Shown: positions 1-11,735 of the stretch, one piece after another
How positions within the stretch are numbered: the first letter of the stretch is position 1
Layout: every line of letters starts with the position of its first letter
Origin: Ananas comosus
Taxonomy: Eukaryota > Streptophyta > Magnoliopsida > Poales > Bromeliaceae
Length of the DNA stretch: 64,000 nucleotides
Assembly (NCBI RefSeq): GCF_001540865.1
Contig: NC_033636.1
Location: 2,527,536-2,591,535 of the forward strand
Direction of reading: 5' to 3'
Made by a program: the position numbers and the translations under genes
Notes under the pieces: model-generated
What the model was told of the DNA's origin: nothing
Databases searched by the model: none
What the model saw: the letters and a program-made list of their open reading frames with translations, nothing else

Positions 1-345
1 TGATGGTAGAGACCGGTCCCCTCAGCACAGTGTCGTGGCCAGCTTGAGGCAACTGGTCCCTAGCTGTAAGAGACCGGTTCCTGAACGCGTGTTTTGCGAG
101 AAGGGTCCGAGAGACCGGTCCCTGGTAGGGAGAGACCGGTTCCCGAACGTTGGTTCTGCGGGGCAGGCTGAGAGACCGGTCCCAGGTGTCGGGGAGACCG
201 GTCCCTCAGCACGAAAACTGCCCAGACCGGGCAGTGCACAGGGTGACTTTTTGAGGGGCTTATATGGATTTTGTTACTTTTAAGGGCCTTAAGGCCATTT
301 CCTCTCCCTCTCACCCTCATTTCACTCCCTCACACTCACTCTAGA
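1..345 (+). promoter_or_regulatory. LTR U3/promoter region with ACCGGT palindrome cluster and TATA box
   Basis: Between 10 and 225 the core ACCGGT recurs about six times, mostly as GAGACCGGTCCC or GAGACCGGTTCC. A TATA-like TTATATGG lies at about 260-267, followed by a CT-rich stretch (about 298-340) and a GA-rich tract typical of a plant transcription start and leader. The same block is at about 7860-8210 in the 3' LTR. Promoter role is inferred. Confidence 0.65.
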
Positions 346-1193
346 GAGAGAAAGAGAAGGAGAAGGAGAAGAAGGAGAGGAGAGGAGCTTACTTGGAGGT
401 CTTGGAGCATTATCTTCTTCCTCATTTCTCACCTTTGGTGGTTTGGAGCTTGCGGTTGGAGCCTTGTGGAGGATCAAACTCTAACCCTACTTGATTTAGA
501 GCTTCGATTGGAGCTTCTCTTGAGGTTGGTAACTTGTATTTCCCATTTAATACAAGTTTTTCTAGATTTTACTAGATGAAACCCTAGATTTTGGGATTTA
601 GGGTTTATTTTGGGGATTTTTGATTTGAGGACTTTGAGACCTAATTAATAGGTTTAGAACCTTTATTTAGGTTGGATTTGAAGAACTCTAACTCCCATTT
701 GGAGCTTGAGAGAGGATTTCTTCACCTAGGTGAGTTTTTCTCCACCTTAGCCTATGTTGCTTATTGATTGAGCTTAGGGTTGATCGTAAGGGCTATTGGA
801 CACCTTCGTCGGACCTTACGAAGGGTTTCGTTAACCTTTGGTGGGTTTGGCTTCATTGAAATGGGAGGAAATGCCTCCTATGTGGTTAAATGTTTTCGTA
901 TACTCTAAATACATGCATATTCATGTTCGATGAAATTTATACGAAATTTAGAATGCTTAAAACCCCTATGTTATGCATCATGAAAAATTGACTCTATGTT
1001 GTAGAGAGAAGAATATGTATTGTTAGTATGCATGAGTTTAATGTTCTAATGAATAATGTAAGATCATGTTTCTTGTGCGGAAAATGATTAGAATGACAAG
1101 CTTTTAGACTTATTATTCACATTGGGACATAGTAAGCAAAAGTGTCATAAAGGGGCACACGAACTAGAAAATTATTGAACTGCAACTTAGAGA

Positions 1194-1384
1194 CATGATG
1201 ATAGGCCACTGAAAATCTACTATATTCCATGTTTTAGACATGATGACATAGAGATAGGCCATTGAGACAGTTACTATATTCCGTGTTTTAGACACGATGA
1301 CATAGAGGCAGGCCTTTGGGACATGTGTTGTATTTCGGATTTTAGATCCGATGAAACAGTGATGAACCACTGGGACCTGAGATG
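1194..1384 (+). repeat. Degenerate ~54-bp tandem repeat inside LTR
   Basis: About three and a half copies of a unit containing ATGATGACATAGAG...TAGGCC...TATTC..GTTTTAGAC. It lies in the block deleted from the 3' LTR. Confidence 0.7.
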
Positions 1385-2345
1385 GACTTATTCGCTTTCA
1401 TGCCATTGTGCTCATTCTCACATACTTGTGAGGGTCACTCCCTACAAGTCGGCACTCCGGAGTTAGCGATCGCGACATATGCTCGCTCGTGCGGGATTAG
1501 GCGCCGAAATGGGATGCCGTGGGGGAGGCTCATTCCTAGAGTGGGGATGTTGACTACCACGGGACCATTAGGCACGGCGCAAGCCGGACTACCCAGGGGT
1601 GGGTCCTACAGGATTGGATCATTGATGACTTGGCATACCGATTGGACATTGACTAGAATAGTAAACAAGAGATTTTACTATTTAGCTTGTGGACATCATG
1701 CTAGTGACATTTTGGTGCATTCATGTTAGAATAGCCCTTTTATTACTTATGCAATTCATGCTAAGTAGAGATATCATGTTGTAGTAAGTTATATGTTTAC
1801 TCACATATCGATTCTATTGCTTTTATTGTTACTTACCTGTTTAGCTCTTTTGGGCCAAGTGGTGCTTTCACTGAAGTCAGTAATTGCCCGCTGGGAACTA
1901 TTATTTAATAGTTCTCACGCTCCCTATTTTATGGTTCTTTTTCAGAGCCCTCTGCACCGGCGGAGGTACGGGATCGCGGCAAGGGGATCGCTAGCTAGAT
2001 AGCGAGGATTTACCGTTGCTTAGGTGGTTTTCTCTCTTTTTGTTATAGTTGAGAGAGAGTGGGGTTTTGTATCCATGTATAGAGACTACCTATGTATTTA
2101 CTTGTAGCTCTTGTTTCGAGATTCTTTTTGTACTACTTTATGTTTTCATCTAGTGGATTTTAGTTTTGTGGTTCTTATCCTCTGTTGTAGCATCTAGATA
2201 TACTTGCTCTGATACTCCTAGATGTTTTCTTTTTACTGCTTCCTTTATCGTTTTGTTTTAGACGCCTTATTGTTTTAGACATATGGTGGGTTTGGACACG
2301 CGCCGGGCGGGCTTCCGCTGGGTCCCGGGGCGTGATAGATTAGTT

Positions 2346-2357
2346 TGGTATCAGAGC
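2346..2357 (+). other. Primer-binding site (initiator tRNA-Met)
   Basis: TGGTATCAGAGC, eight bases after the 5' LTR end. It is complementary to the 3' end of plant initiator tRNA-Met and primes minus-strand cDNA synthesis in most plant LTR elements. Confidence 0.93.
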
Positions 2358-2668
2358 CTAGGGCTGAGTTTTAGTGGACCTAGCAAACCTTATGCCGGTT
2401 GGACTATAGGAAATAGGCTCGTGAGAGACGAGATCTTTTTGACTTGTAAGCGAAAGTATTTTGATTGGGTATCTTGGTAACTCTAGAAAGTGGAGTTAAA
2501 TCGAAGTGTATAGCTCCTAACTTCGCGGAGGGTTACGTTGGCGGCCGACAACGTAACATCGGGAGTTTGTAGTGAAGCACACTTCATTACTTTCGCAGGA
2601 TTTGGGGCATTACCTTCTTGAGTGGGGATTTAATGGCGTGAGTTTACTAACTTACGATTCTATGATGT

Positions 2669-2884
2669 TGTAGTGAGATGCGAGACCTTTGCAAATTGTG
2701 AGGTTCAAGTGTTTGATATGGATCCCGAACTTTTCCACACTTGGTGGAAGGTCGTTGATGGTATTCCGACCTAAAAGTTCGATTCCTGGAGTTTTGACAT
2801 TGTCCTGAGAGTTTTCACTCTCGGGGACCGATTCCTGATGGGAAAGACCGGTCCCCTCAGCACAGTGTCGCGGCCAGCTTGAGG
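2669..2884 (+). repeat. Stray copy of the LTR 5' end inside the gag leader
   Basis: About 215 bases match the first part of the 3' LTR (7707-7918), including the CCTTTGCAAATTG start and the first ACCGGT repeats. It stops where gag-like coding sequence begins, so an LTR start is embedded in the untranslated leader, probably replacing the original gag start region. Confidence 0.8.
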
Positions 2885-2928
2885 AGGTCGAGACCTCTGC
2901 TACATCCGGATCTGGCGAGGTCCAGGAG

Positions 2929-4176
2929 TTGAGGAGCCAGCTTGCGGCCCTCACCGACTTAGTGACTCAGCAGGCGGAGGCGGCACGACAGCAGACTGAG
3001 GCGACGCGCTGGCAGGAGGCGCGGATTAAACGCCTGGAGGACCTTCTTCTGCAGCAGGCGACAGTTTCCAGAGAGACGCAGGACCCTACACCGCCCGCAC
3101 CAGTTGTGGACGTCGCGCCTACAGCGCTGTCCCCTGCGCCCAGTTCGTCGCGTGCGGCGCCCTTGGCCGTGCCTCAGGAGGAGGCTATTGTGGCACCACC
3201 TGTGCAGAGACCCCCGGTTGGAGCAACTTTCCCTACCTTGGTCGAGGGAGCGGAGCGGGACAGACTGATGGAGCGCCTCAACGAGTTCAGGAGGTGCAGT
3301 CCCCAGATCTTCGACGGCGAGAAGGTCGACCATTGGATCATGGAGAAGTGGTTGATGCATATGGAGAAACTCTTCCACGACACCTTCGTGGAGGAGAGAG
3401 ATCGAGTTTGGCTCGCCACTCACTATTTGGACGGCGAGGCCTATCGCTGGTGGTTGGATCTTCAGGAAAACCTCAGCACCGACTTGGCAGCTATTACTTG
3501 GAAGAAGTTCAAGGAGCTTCTGTTCGCGCACTACTTCTCAACCAGCGTTAAGAGGAAGATGGAGCAGGATCTGCGCAACTTGCGCCAAGGTGATCGGACA
3601 GTAGTCGAGTACGAGCGAGAGTTTTCTCGGCTTCTACACTGCGTGCCTTTCGTCATGCGGGACGATGAGGACAAGGCCCGCATCTTCGAGCGAGGGTTGC
3701 GACCGTCGATCTTCCGGTTTGTGCAATCCTCTAACCTCCAAACCTACCGGGAGGTGGTGGATCGCGTGCTCATCGTGGAGAACGGCGCGGCAGACGTCCA
3801 GGAGCGGCGAGAGGTGATTAACAAGGGTAAGGCCAAGAGGCCCGCGGCTGAGGGTGCGGGCGAGACGCACTCTAGGAGGCCGCCGAAATACCCTAGGAGC
3901 CAACAGCGTGGGCGCGGCCCGGCAGCGTAGCGTGGAGGTTCTAATCGACGCCGACCTCCCCAGTGCGTGATCTGCGGTGGTCCTCACACTCCACCGCAGT
4001 GTCCACAGCGGGGAGGCAGGTCCTACTTGTGTAGCCAGGAGGGCCACTTCCGGACTGAGTGCCCGAGGAGATCGTCATCGGCACCATCGACTGCATCGGC
4101 ACTTGCTCTACCAGCCGCTAGCCACGGGACTCCGTCGACACAGTACCAGCCTGGGCGGCCACCCGTCCAGCGCTAG
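2929..4176 (+). pseudogene. gag: gag of element 1: capsid and nucleocapsid with two zinc knuckles, broken
   Basis: The first open stretch (2929-3930) starts with a Gln/Glu-rich coiled-coil-like segment. It then shows the retrotransposon gag domain (about residues 110-290, with WLATHYLDGEAYRWW and LRQGDRTVVEYEREF). A TAG at 3928-3930 interrupts it, and the same frame continues to a second TAG at 4174-4176. Between the stops is a CCHC-type knuckle starting CVIC (about 3964-4002). The second knuckle has Ser in place of its first Cys (codon at 4021) but keeps C-x4-H-x4-C. Gag builds the particle and packages RNA. The true start may lie upstream, because the leader carries an LTR fragment. Antisense frames here are shadows. 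Confidence 0.88.
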
Positions 4177-6089
4177 AGTGAGGGTTCTCGACAGGCTCCG
4201 AGTGGGCGTATGTATACCGCTCAGACCGAGGAGGCGGCAACAGCCGAGGATGTGGTTGCAGGTATCATTTTACTTGATGGCATTAGAGTTCGTGCTTTAT
4301 TTGATACCGGTGCATCGCATTCATTTATAGATCGGCTATTTGCCGAGTTGCATGGCATCTCTTGGGTTTCTTTGTTGCATCCGGGACATGTTGTAGTACC
4401 CGACCACACTCTGGATATTAGAGAGTATTGCCCTAGCTGCCCTGTTCGGGTAGGGGATTGGATCATGCCCGTGGATTTGCTAGCTCTGCGCAAGCTCGAG
4501 GATTTTGATGTGGTCTTGGGTATGGATTGGCTAACCAAGTATTATGCCACGATTGATTGTAAGAATCGCACGGTTACTTTTAGAGAACCGGGGCAGACTG
4601 AGGTAGTGTTTAGAGGATGTCGGAGTTTGCTTTTTGCGATGTCGATCAGCTCGTCTCGAGCACGGCAGCTGATCAGCCGAGGATGTGTAGCCTACTTGGC
4701 TAGTGTTGCGTTGAGGGGCGAGGATGACACCCCTAGGATTGAGGATGTCCCGGTGGTACGGGAGTTTCGGGACGTGTTTCCAGCTGAGCTACCGAGTATG
4801 CCACCCGATAGGGAGATCGAGTTTGTGGTTGATCTCACCCCTGGGACTACTCCAATCTCGAAAGTGCCCTATAGGATGGCACCGGCGTAGCTAAAGGAGC
4901 TTAGGGCACAGCTACAGGATCTGTTGGATAAGGGCTTCATTCGACCGAGCGTCTCGCCGTGGGGAGTGCTAGTTCTGTTCGTCAAGAAAAAGGACGGATC
5001 ATTTCGCCTTTGTGTGGACTATTGTGAACTCAATAAAGTCACGATCAAGAATAAGTATCTGTCGCCGAGGATCGATGATTTGTTTTATCAGCTTCAAGGA
5101 TCGTATGTGTATTCCAAGATAGACTTGCAGTCGGGATACCACCAGTTAAAGATCAAACCCGAGAATGTATCGAAAACAGCTTTTAGAACACGGTATGGAC
5201 ATTATGAGTTCATAGTTATGCCGTTTGGGCTTACTAATGCCCCGGCAGCTTTTATGGATCTTATGAACCGTATTTTCAAGCCTTACTTGGACAGATTTGT
5301 CGTGGTGTTTATCGACGATATTTTTGCTTATTCCCGAAGTGACGCGGATCACGAGGAGCATTTGAGGCTTGTACTTCAAATACTTTGGAAAAAGGAGCTT
5401 CATGCCAAGTTGAGAAAGTGTGAATTTTCGCTTCGAGAGGTAGCCTTCCTTGGACATTTCATATCGGGATCGGGTATAGCCATGGATCCTAAGAAGATTG
5501 AAGTAATCAAGGATTGGCCGAGACCGACGAGCGTCACGGAGATACGGAGCTTCCTTGGATTTGCCGGTTACTACCGGAGGTTTGTTGAGGGATTTGCTAA
5601 GCTATTTACTCCCCTCACGAGGCTCACGCATAAAGGTGTCAAGTTCATCTGGAATGATGCGTGTGAGAGAAGCCCAAGAGCTGAAGCAACGATTGACGAC
5701 CGCCCCTATCCTAACCTTGCCAGTTGCTGGAGCAGGGTATGTGGTTTATAGTGATGCTTCACTTAATGGATTGGGTTGTGTGTTGATGCAGGATGGCAAA
5801 GTGATCGCGTATGCTTCGCGCCAACTGAAGGAATATGAAAAGAATTACCCTACGTATGATTTGGAGTTGGCGGCCGTAGTCTTCGCATTGAAGTTATGGC
5901 GCCACTACTTATATGGCGAGCGGTGTGAAGTATACACGGATCACAAGAGCTTAAAGTATTTGTTTACTCGGAAGGAGTTGAACTTGAGACAGCGCAGATA
6001 GTTGGAGCTGCTCAAGAATTATGATTTGACTATCCTTTACCATCCGGGCAAGGTTAACGTGGTGGCGAATGCGCTAAGTAGGAAATCAA
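4177..6089 (+). pseudogene. pol: pol of element 1: protease, reverse transcriptase, RNase H, broken
   Basis: Protease carries the aspartic motif FDTGASHSFI (about 4300). A TAG at 4888 falls at the protease/RT junction. The RT runs through [13 protein letters not shown], the catalytic FIDD box (about 5309) and [12 protein letters not shown] one-base loss near 5665, judged against the RT fragment at 17440, shifts the frame. RNase H follows in the new frame with [25 protein letters not shown] and [15 protein letters not shown] at 5999-6001 replaces a Trp codon that is intact in element 2. All catalytic motifs are visible, but the reading frame is interrupted. These enzymes process the polyprotein, copy the RNA and remove the RNA strand. 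Confidence 0.92.
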
Positions 6090-7650
6090 CAGAAAACTTA
6101 GCAATGCATGTTGTTACTCAACCGCAATTGATCGAGCAGATGAAGCGGCTGGAGTTGGAGGTAGTGACTCCTGACACGCCTGTGAGGTTAATGACTTTGG
6201 TGATGCAACCTACACTCTTGGATAGAATTAAAGAGAAGCAAGCTTCCGATGTGGAGTTGCAAAAGATTAAAGGTAAAATGGTTGATGGTTGCATCGGCGA
6301 TTTCATTGTGGATGACCAAGGATTAATGCGTTTCCGTGGACGGATTTGTGTATCGGCAGATCCGGGAATTAAGGAGGATATTCTTCAAGAAGCGCACCGA
6401 GCGCCCTATTCTATACATCCGGGAGCCACCAAGATGTATAAAGACTTAAAGTTGCTCTATTGGTGACCTGGGATGAAAAAGGACGTTGGCGAGTTTGTAG
6501 CTCGATGTCTGACTTGCCAACAAGTGAAAGCTGAGCACCGATTACCCGCGAAAAAGCTTCAGAGTTTGCCTATCCCCGTGTGGAAGTGGGAGAAGATCAC
6601 CATGGACTTCGTGACTGGATTGCCCCGCTCCCAGGCCGGGCATGATGCTATATGGGTGATCGTGGATAGGTTGACGAAGTCGGCGCACTTCATACCTATT
6701 CATACTACTTGGATCGGAGAAAAGCTCACATAAGTGTACCTTGACGAGATTGTGCGACTCCATGGAGTGCCTACATCGATCGTATCGGATCGAGACAGTC
6801 GGTTTGTGTCTCACTTTTGGAGGAGTCTACAGGACGCCCTAGGCGCTCGACTGGACTTTAGTACTGCTTTCCACCCCAGAGTGATGGGCAGTTGGAGCAC
6901 ACCATTCAGACTTTAGAGGATATGCTCCGAGCATGTGTGATAGACTTCCAGGGAGGATGGTCGCAGCATCTACCGATGGCGGAGTTTGCTTATAACAACA
7001 GTTATCAAGCAAGCATCAAGATGACGCCCTTCGAAGCACTCTATGGACGGAAGTGTAGATCGCCACTTCATTGGAGTGAAGTTGGCGAGAGATTGGCGTT
7101 AGGCCCTGATGTGCTCCAGGAAGCTGAGGACAAAGTTCGAATTGCTCGGGAGCGACTTTTGATGGCACAGAGTAGACAGAGGAGCTACGCTGACCGACGA
7201 CGGCGAGACTTGGAGTTCCAAGTTGGAGACCATGTTTTCTTGAAGGTCTCGCCGACTAGAGGGATCAAGAGATTCGGGATTCGGGGTAAGTTGAGCCCCC
7301 GTTTCATTGGACCGTATGAGATTTTGGAACGTGTAGGTCCGGTAGCGCATCGACTTGCTCTACCACCGAACTTATCGGGCGTGCACAACGTTTTTCATGT
7401 ATCGGTCCTTCGGAAGTATGTTTTCGACCCAACTCATGTGCTGGATGCCACACCTGTGGAGTTGCGGGACGACTTGAGCTTCGAGTAGCAACCAGTGAGG
7501 ATCTTGGCTCGTGAGGTGCGGAAACTGCGGAATCGGGATATTTCGTATGTGAAAGTTCTTTGGAGCAACCACGGGGAGCGGGAGGCCACGTGGGAGCTAG
7601 AGAGCGTGCTGCGGGAGCGCTATCCCCATCTTTTTCATATGGAGCTTTGA
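6090..7650 (+). pseudogene. pol of element 1: integrase and chromodomain-like tail, broken
   Basis: Visible are the zinc-binding HHCC region ([24 protein letters not shown]), the core domain ([10 protein letters not shown], then VSDRDSRF, then the NNSYQASIKMTPFEALYG block), the basic C-terminal region (PTRGIKRFGIRGKLSPRF) and a chromodomain-like end (KVLWSNHGEREATWELE) finishing at TGA 7648-7650. Stops at 6464 (TGG to TGA), 6731 (CAA to TAA) and 7486, plus a single-base loss in a C-run near 6875, break it. Chromodomains in this retrotransposon group are thought to steer insertion toward heterochromatin (family knowledge). Confidence 0.9.
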
Positions 7651-7694
7651 GGTATGTGCTGTTGCTTTGAGTTTTGCGGACGAAACTCCTTTTT

Positions 7695-7706
7695 AGAAGG
7701 GGTGAA
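7695..7706 (+). other. Polypurine tract of element 1
   Basis: AGAAGGGGTGAA directly before the TGTAGCAC start of the 3' LTR; it serves as plus-strand primer. Confidence 0.85.
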
Positions 7707-9105
7707 TGTAGCACAATGGACCTTTGCAAATTGCGAGGTTCGAGTATTTGATATGGATCCCGAACTTTTCCACATTTGGTGGAAGGTCGTTGATGGTATT
7801 CTGACCTAAAAGTTCGATTCCTGGAGTTTTGACATTGTCCTGAGAGTTTTCACTCTCGGAGACCGGTCCCTGATGGGAGAGACCGGTCCCCTCAGTACAG
7901 TGTCGCGGCCTGCTTGAGGCAACTGGTCCTTGGTTGTGAGAGACCGGTTCCCGAACGCGTGTTTTGCGAGAAGGGTCCGAGAGACCGGTCCCTGGCAGGG
8001 AGAGATCGGTTCCCGAACGTTGGTTCTGCGGGGGAGGCTGAGAGACCGGTCCCAGGTGTCGGGGAGACCGGTCCCTCAGCACGAAAACTGCCCAGACCGG
8101 GCAGTGAACAAGGTGACTTTTTGAGGGGCTTATATGGATTTTGTTACTTCTAAGGGCCTTAAGGCCATTTTCTCTCCTTCTCACCCTCATTTCACTCCCT
8201 CACACTCACTCACAAGTGGGCACTCCGGAGTTAGCCATCGCGACATATGCTCGCTCGTGCGGGATTGGGCGCCGAAATGGGATGCCGTGGGGGAGGCTCA
8301 TTCCTAGAGTGGGGATGTTGACTACCACGGGGCCATTAGGCACGGCGCAGGCCGGACTACCCACGGGTGGGTCCTACAGGATTGGATCATTGATGACTTG
8401 GCATACCGATTGGACATTGACTAGAATAGTAAACAAGAGATTTTACTATTTAGCTTGTGGACATCATGCTAATGACATTTTGGTGTATTCATGTTAGAAT
8501 AGCCCTTTTATTACTTATGCAATTCATGCTAAGTAGAGATATCATATTGTAGTAAGTTATATGTTTACTCACATATCGATTCTATTGCTTTTATTGTTAC
8601 TTACCTGTTTAGCTCTTTTGGGCATAGTGGTGCTTTCACTGAAGTCAGTAATTGTCCACTAGGAACTATTATTTAATAGTTCTCACGCCCCCTGTTTTAT
8701 GTTTCTTTTTCAGAGCCCTCTGCACCGGCGGAGGCACGGGATCGCGGCAAGGGGATCGCTAGCTAGATAGCGAGGATTTACCGTTGCTTAGGTGGTTTTC
8801 TCTCTTTTTGTTATAGTTGAGAGAGAGTGAGGTTTTGTATCCATGTATAGAGATCACCTATGTATTTACTTATAGCTCTTGTTTCGAGATTCCTCTTGTA
8901 CTACTTTATGTTTTCATCTAGTGGATTTTAGTTTTCTGGTTCTTATCCTCTGTTGTAGCATTTAGATATACTTGCTCTGATACTCCTAGATGTTTTCTTT
9001 TACTGCTTCCTTTATCGTTTTGTTTTAGACGCCTTATATGTTTTAGACATATGACGGGTCTGGACACGCGCCGGATGGGCTTCTGCTGGGTCTCGGGGCA
9101 TGACA
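7707..9105 (+). repeat. 3' LTR of element 1, internally deleted
   Basis: 1,399 bp, TG...CA ends. Near-identical to the 5' LTR except that the block matching about 342-1443 is missing. The join at about 8205-8212 has TCACTC on both sides in the parental copy (336-341 and 1435-1440). Confidence 0.93.
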
Positions 9106-11570
9106 ATTATGGACAGCACATAAGTAATTCCTGGATTAGAAGTGAAATTAGATGAGAAGCCATGCAATTCCTGGTTATGAATTAACCAAAGAAAGGTTGA
9201 GTTTGAAACTTTTAGATGTTAGAGTTTGTATTGCTATGTAGGAAACTTAAAGGCTATACTTTGGGCAGCATAAGTGAAGGTTATTGATTAGAAATGAAAA
9301 CTTGATGAGAGGTATATGAAGCAGTAAACTTCAGGTTTTGGTTGTTGGAGAGGAAAATTGAGGTTAGCTGCTATGTTAAGAGTTGAGCTAAGAATTATTG
9401 GTTGCTTTGAAGCTAGTTCTAGGTAGTTAAAGCTTGTATTAGCTTATAGAAACCTTGAAACTATACAAGACTGCATATATGTGTAGGAATGTAAAGTATC
9501 ATGTTTCTTTAAAAAGGGATGTTGAGTTTAATTTAAAAAATGGTGGAATAAAGGATTTCTCATGTGCTGAAATTCTAAACATCATGGAGAACTTATAGAA
9601 TTAGTTCTATGTATGTATGTATGTATGTATATACATATAGATGTATATGTACATAATGGTTAGGAATGAAACCTGGGTTAAATTAACTTAATTTTTGAAT
9701 TAGAATGATGTTAATTGCTGTAATGAAGTTGAATTAGGAGATTGCTAGAGTTTCTACTTGTTATGAAACCTAGGGAATAAGCTCTATATTACGTATTGAG
9801 TAGTATACATGTATGTAAAATGAGCAACTTGAGTAGGTTAATTGTAATTCCTTGTTTGGAATCATTGTAAGTAACCAGGAATAAAGGTTCAGTTTGTAAA
9901 TTCTAGATCACTAGCACCTGAATTATTGTTGGAATTTAAAGCAGAACGAAGCTATAATAGTACTCCACGAGTAAATTGGGTTATATATATATGCAACTTG
10001 GAGTTGAAATGCGAAGTTTGTAAAAATGTGAATATGACTTAAGTTTAATCCCTTTTTTTCCTCTAGGAAGGAAAGTTTGACGTGCTCGTAAGTTCAAATT
10101 AATATTCCGACGGACCTACGACGCGCTAATTAAGAAATGCTTCGTTCTAGCTCTATTTACATCGAGTCGCGAGAGCTCGTGGTTGATACGTTCTGAGACG
10201 TTGGTTCTGGTTTGTTGGCAACCCTACAGGTGGGTGGTGCTATTCGAAGTCTTCGAATCCCTCCTTATGTCTATGTCATCTCGTTGAGCATCTCTATATA
10301 TGTGAATTGTATCCTATTAATGCATTATAGGGAAAATGTTATTATACAATTGAATTCTGTTAATGTAAAGAACATGTGGACGTTAGAACATGAACATAGA
10401 ACCCTATGAATGTATGAATTAGTAATGGACTATGACCATAGTAAACTTGGTGACATTGTGACTAGAAGTATTAGTTAGCATCAACATTGGAACTGTAAAA
10501 TCTAGCATAAAGAGCTAGTTAGAAATTAAATTGTGGCATCGTCAGTTATTGAATCCTCTAAGTGAGGATTGGATTATACTCACCTATTCTGTTTCGGCTT
10601 AGTGGTGGTCGCTCCCCCCAAGCAGTGCACTCCGGAGTGTGTCATTCACTGGGTTGATCGTATAAGCCTTCCCAGTAGACGATCCCATCGGGAGGCAGCT
10701 TAGGGCCCGAATACTCTAAGTGAGGATTGGATTATACTCACCTATTCTGTTTCGGCTTGGTGGTGGTCGCTCCCCCTAAGCAGTGCACTCCGGAGTGTGT
10801 CATTAACTGGGTTGATCGTATAAGCCTTCCCAGTAGACGATCCCGTCGGGAGGCAGCTTAGGGCCCGATACTTAGGGATTGCGTTGGTGAGTTATAGTTA
10901 ACCAAATGATTAACCAGATGGATTGGGTATTGATTATTCATAGCATGCATGCATAAATTTCATATATTATCTACAGTTTCTTTCAGCTTTGTACAAGCAT
11001 TGTAGTAGTTACATGTTATAGCTGGTTCTTATCTATTTACTTTTCTTGCCTACATATGCCTGAATAGATCTAGTGGGTGAGTCGGCGAGGTCGGCGGCCG
11101 AACCCACTGGAAACTTTTAGTAGTTCTCACACCACTAACCTTACAGGTCCTAGCGCGAGCAGTGTGGCCGACGATCGCAGCAAAAGGCCGGCATCTTAGC
11201 TAGTGGACTCCCAAGTATAGTTATATATCCATTTTGGTTTCATGTTTTACATATTTGTTGAAATGTAAGCATGTAAATGAATGTATAAAAGAGCATGTAA
11301 ATAACTAAATGTCTCAGTTATTCAGTTTTTACAGTTTAGTTTAAAGTTTTGAAAATACAGTGAATACATGTTTAGTTAGAGTACTATCACTTGTTCTTGT
11401 TGTTTGCCCTCGTGCAAGCCATGTATACTGAAATATTATCCTGAGAATTATTTATTTCTTTATACATGTACTCATTGTTGTTGAGCCTTGGGTGGACAGG
11501 GAAGATGCTGTCCGTTCAGCGTCTGTGTACGGGCCCGAATCGACCAAATTGGCGATAGCGGGACGTGACA
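9106..11570 (+). repeat. 3' part of a divergent + strand LTR (family B-like)
   Basis: From about 10205 to 11570 this matches the solo LTR at 28309 (shared blocks: GGTGGTGCTATTCGAA; the GTGGGTGAGTCGGC block near 11070; the terminal GAGCCTTGGG-GGACAGGG block; end GACGTGACA). The first 1 kb (9106-10100) is AT-rich without coding signal and may be the older 5' part of the same LTR. Element 1 probably inserted into it, because it begins directly at element 1's end. Confidence 0.7.
10553..10868 (+). repeat. Tandem duplication, 158-bp unit x2
   Basis: Two copies (10553-10710 and 10711-10868) differing at only a few bases. Each holds the CACTCCGGAGTG palindrome and the GTAGACGATCCC block found once in related LTRs. 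Confidence 0.9.
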
Positions 11571-11574
11571 TATA

Positions 11575-11735
11575 CCGTTAAACTAGTAAGTATCTCATAC
11601 TAGCTGTTAAAAATTGTCAAATTTGTGACCTCTTGATTGTAAGGTAAATAATGTCAAAAAATTATAAAATTTGATTTCTAGAAGTTTTAAATGCTGTAAA
11701 TAATGTTTAACGGTGTGGATCGTCGATTCGGAAGC
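11575..11735. mobile_element. MITE copy 1, left part (long inverted-repeat family)
   Basis: Resembles 14300-14480 of the MITE at 14006-14544 (ACCGTTAAACTAG..., ATGTCAAAAA, GGTGT-GATC-TCGAT). It is cut by the solo LTR at 11736 and continues at 13752. Confidence 0.7.

Larger units (their letters stand above)
1..2337 (+). repeat. 5' LTR of element 1 (family A), missing first ~164 bp
   Basis: Matches the 3' LTR from 7871 onward. It ends in TGATA where the 3' copy ends in TGACA. Relative to the 3' LTR it retains an extra block of about 1.1 kb (about 342-1443) that holds the GA-rich leader and internal tandem repeats, so the full LTR would be about 2.5 kb. Confidence 0.9.
1..9105 (+). mobile_element. 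Element 1: Ty3/gypsy chromovirus (Tekay/Del-like), decayed, 5' end outside window
   Basis: Order seen: partial 5' LTR (1-2337), primer-binding site (2346-2357), gag, zinc knuckles, protease, reverse transcriptase, RNase H, integrase, chromodomain-like tail (to 7650), polypurine tract (7695-7706), 3' LTR (7707-9105). Aligning the LTRs puts the missing 5' end about 164 bases before the window. The coding region has seven in-frame stops (3928, 4174, 4888, 5999, 6464, 6731, 7486) and two single-base frameshifts (about 5665 and 6875), so this copy cannot make its polyprotein. The clade call rests on the chromodomain-like end, the initiator-tRNA-Met primer site and LTRs above 2 kb. The five bases after the 3' LTR are ATTAT, but the matching 5' flank is not in the window. 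Confidence 0.93.

Noticed and set aside
2959..3531. 190-residue open frame on the - strand over gag
   Set aside because: Antisense shadow of a GC-rich gag; Arg/Leu-rich with no domain, while the + frame has clear gag motifs.
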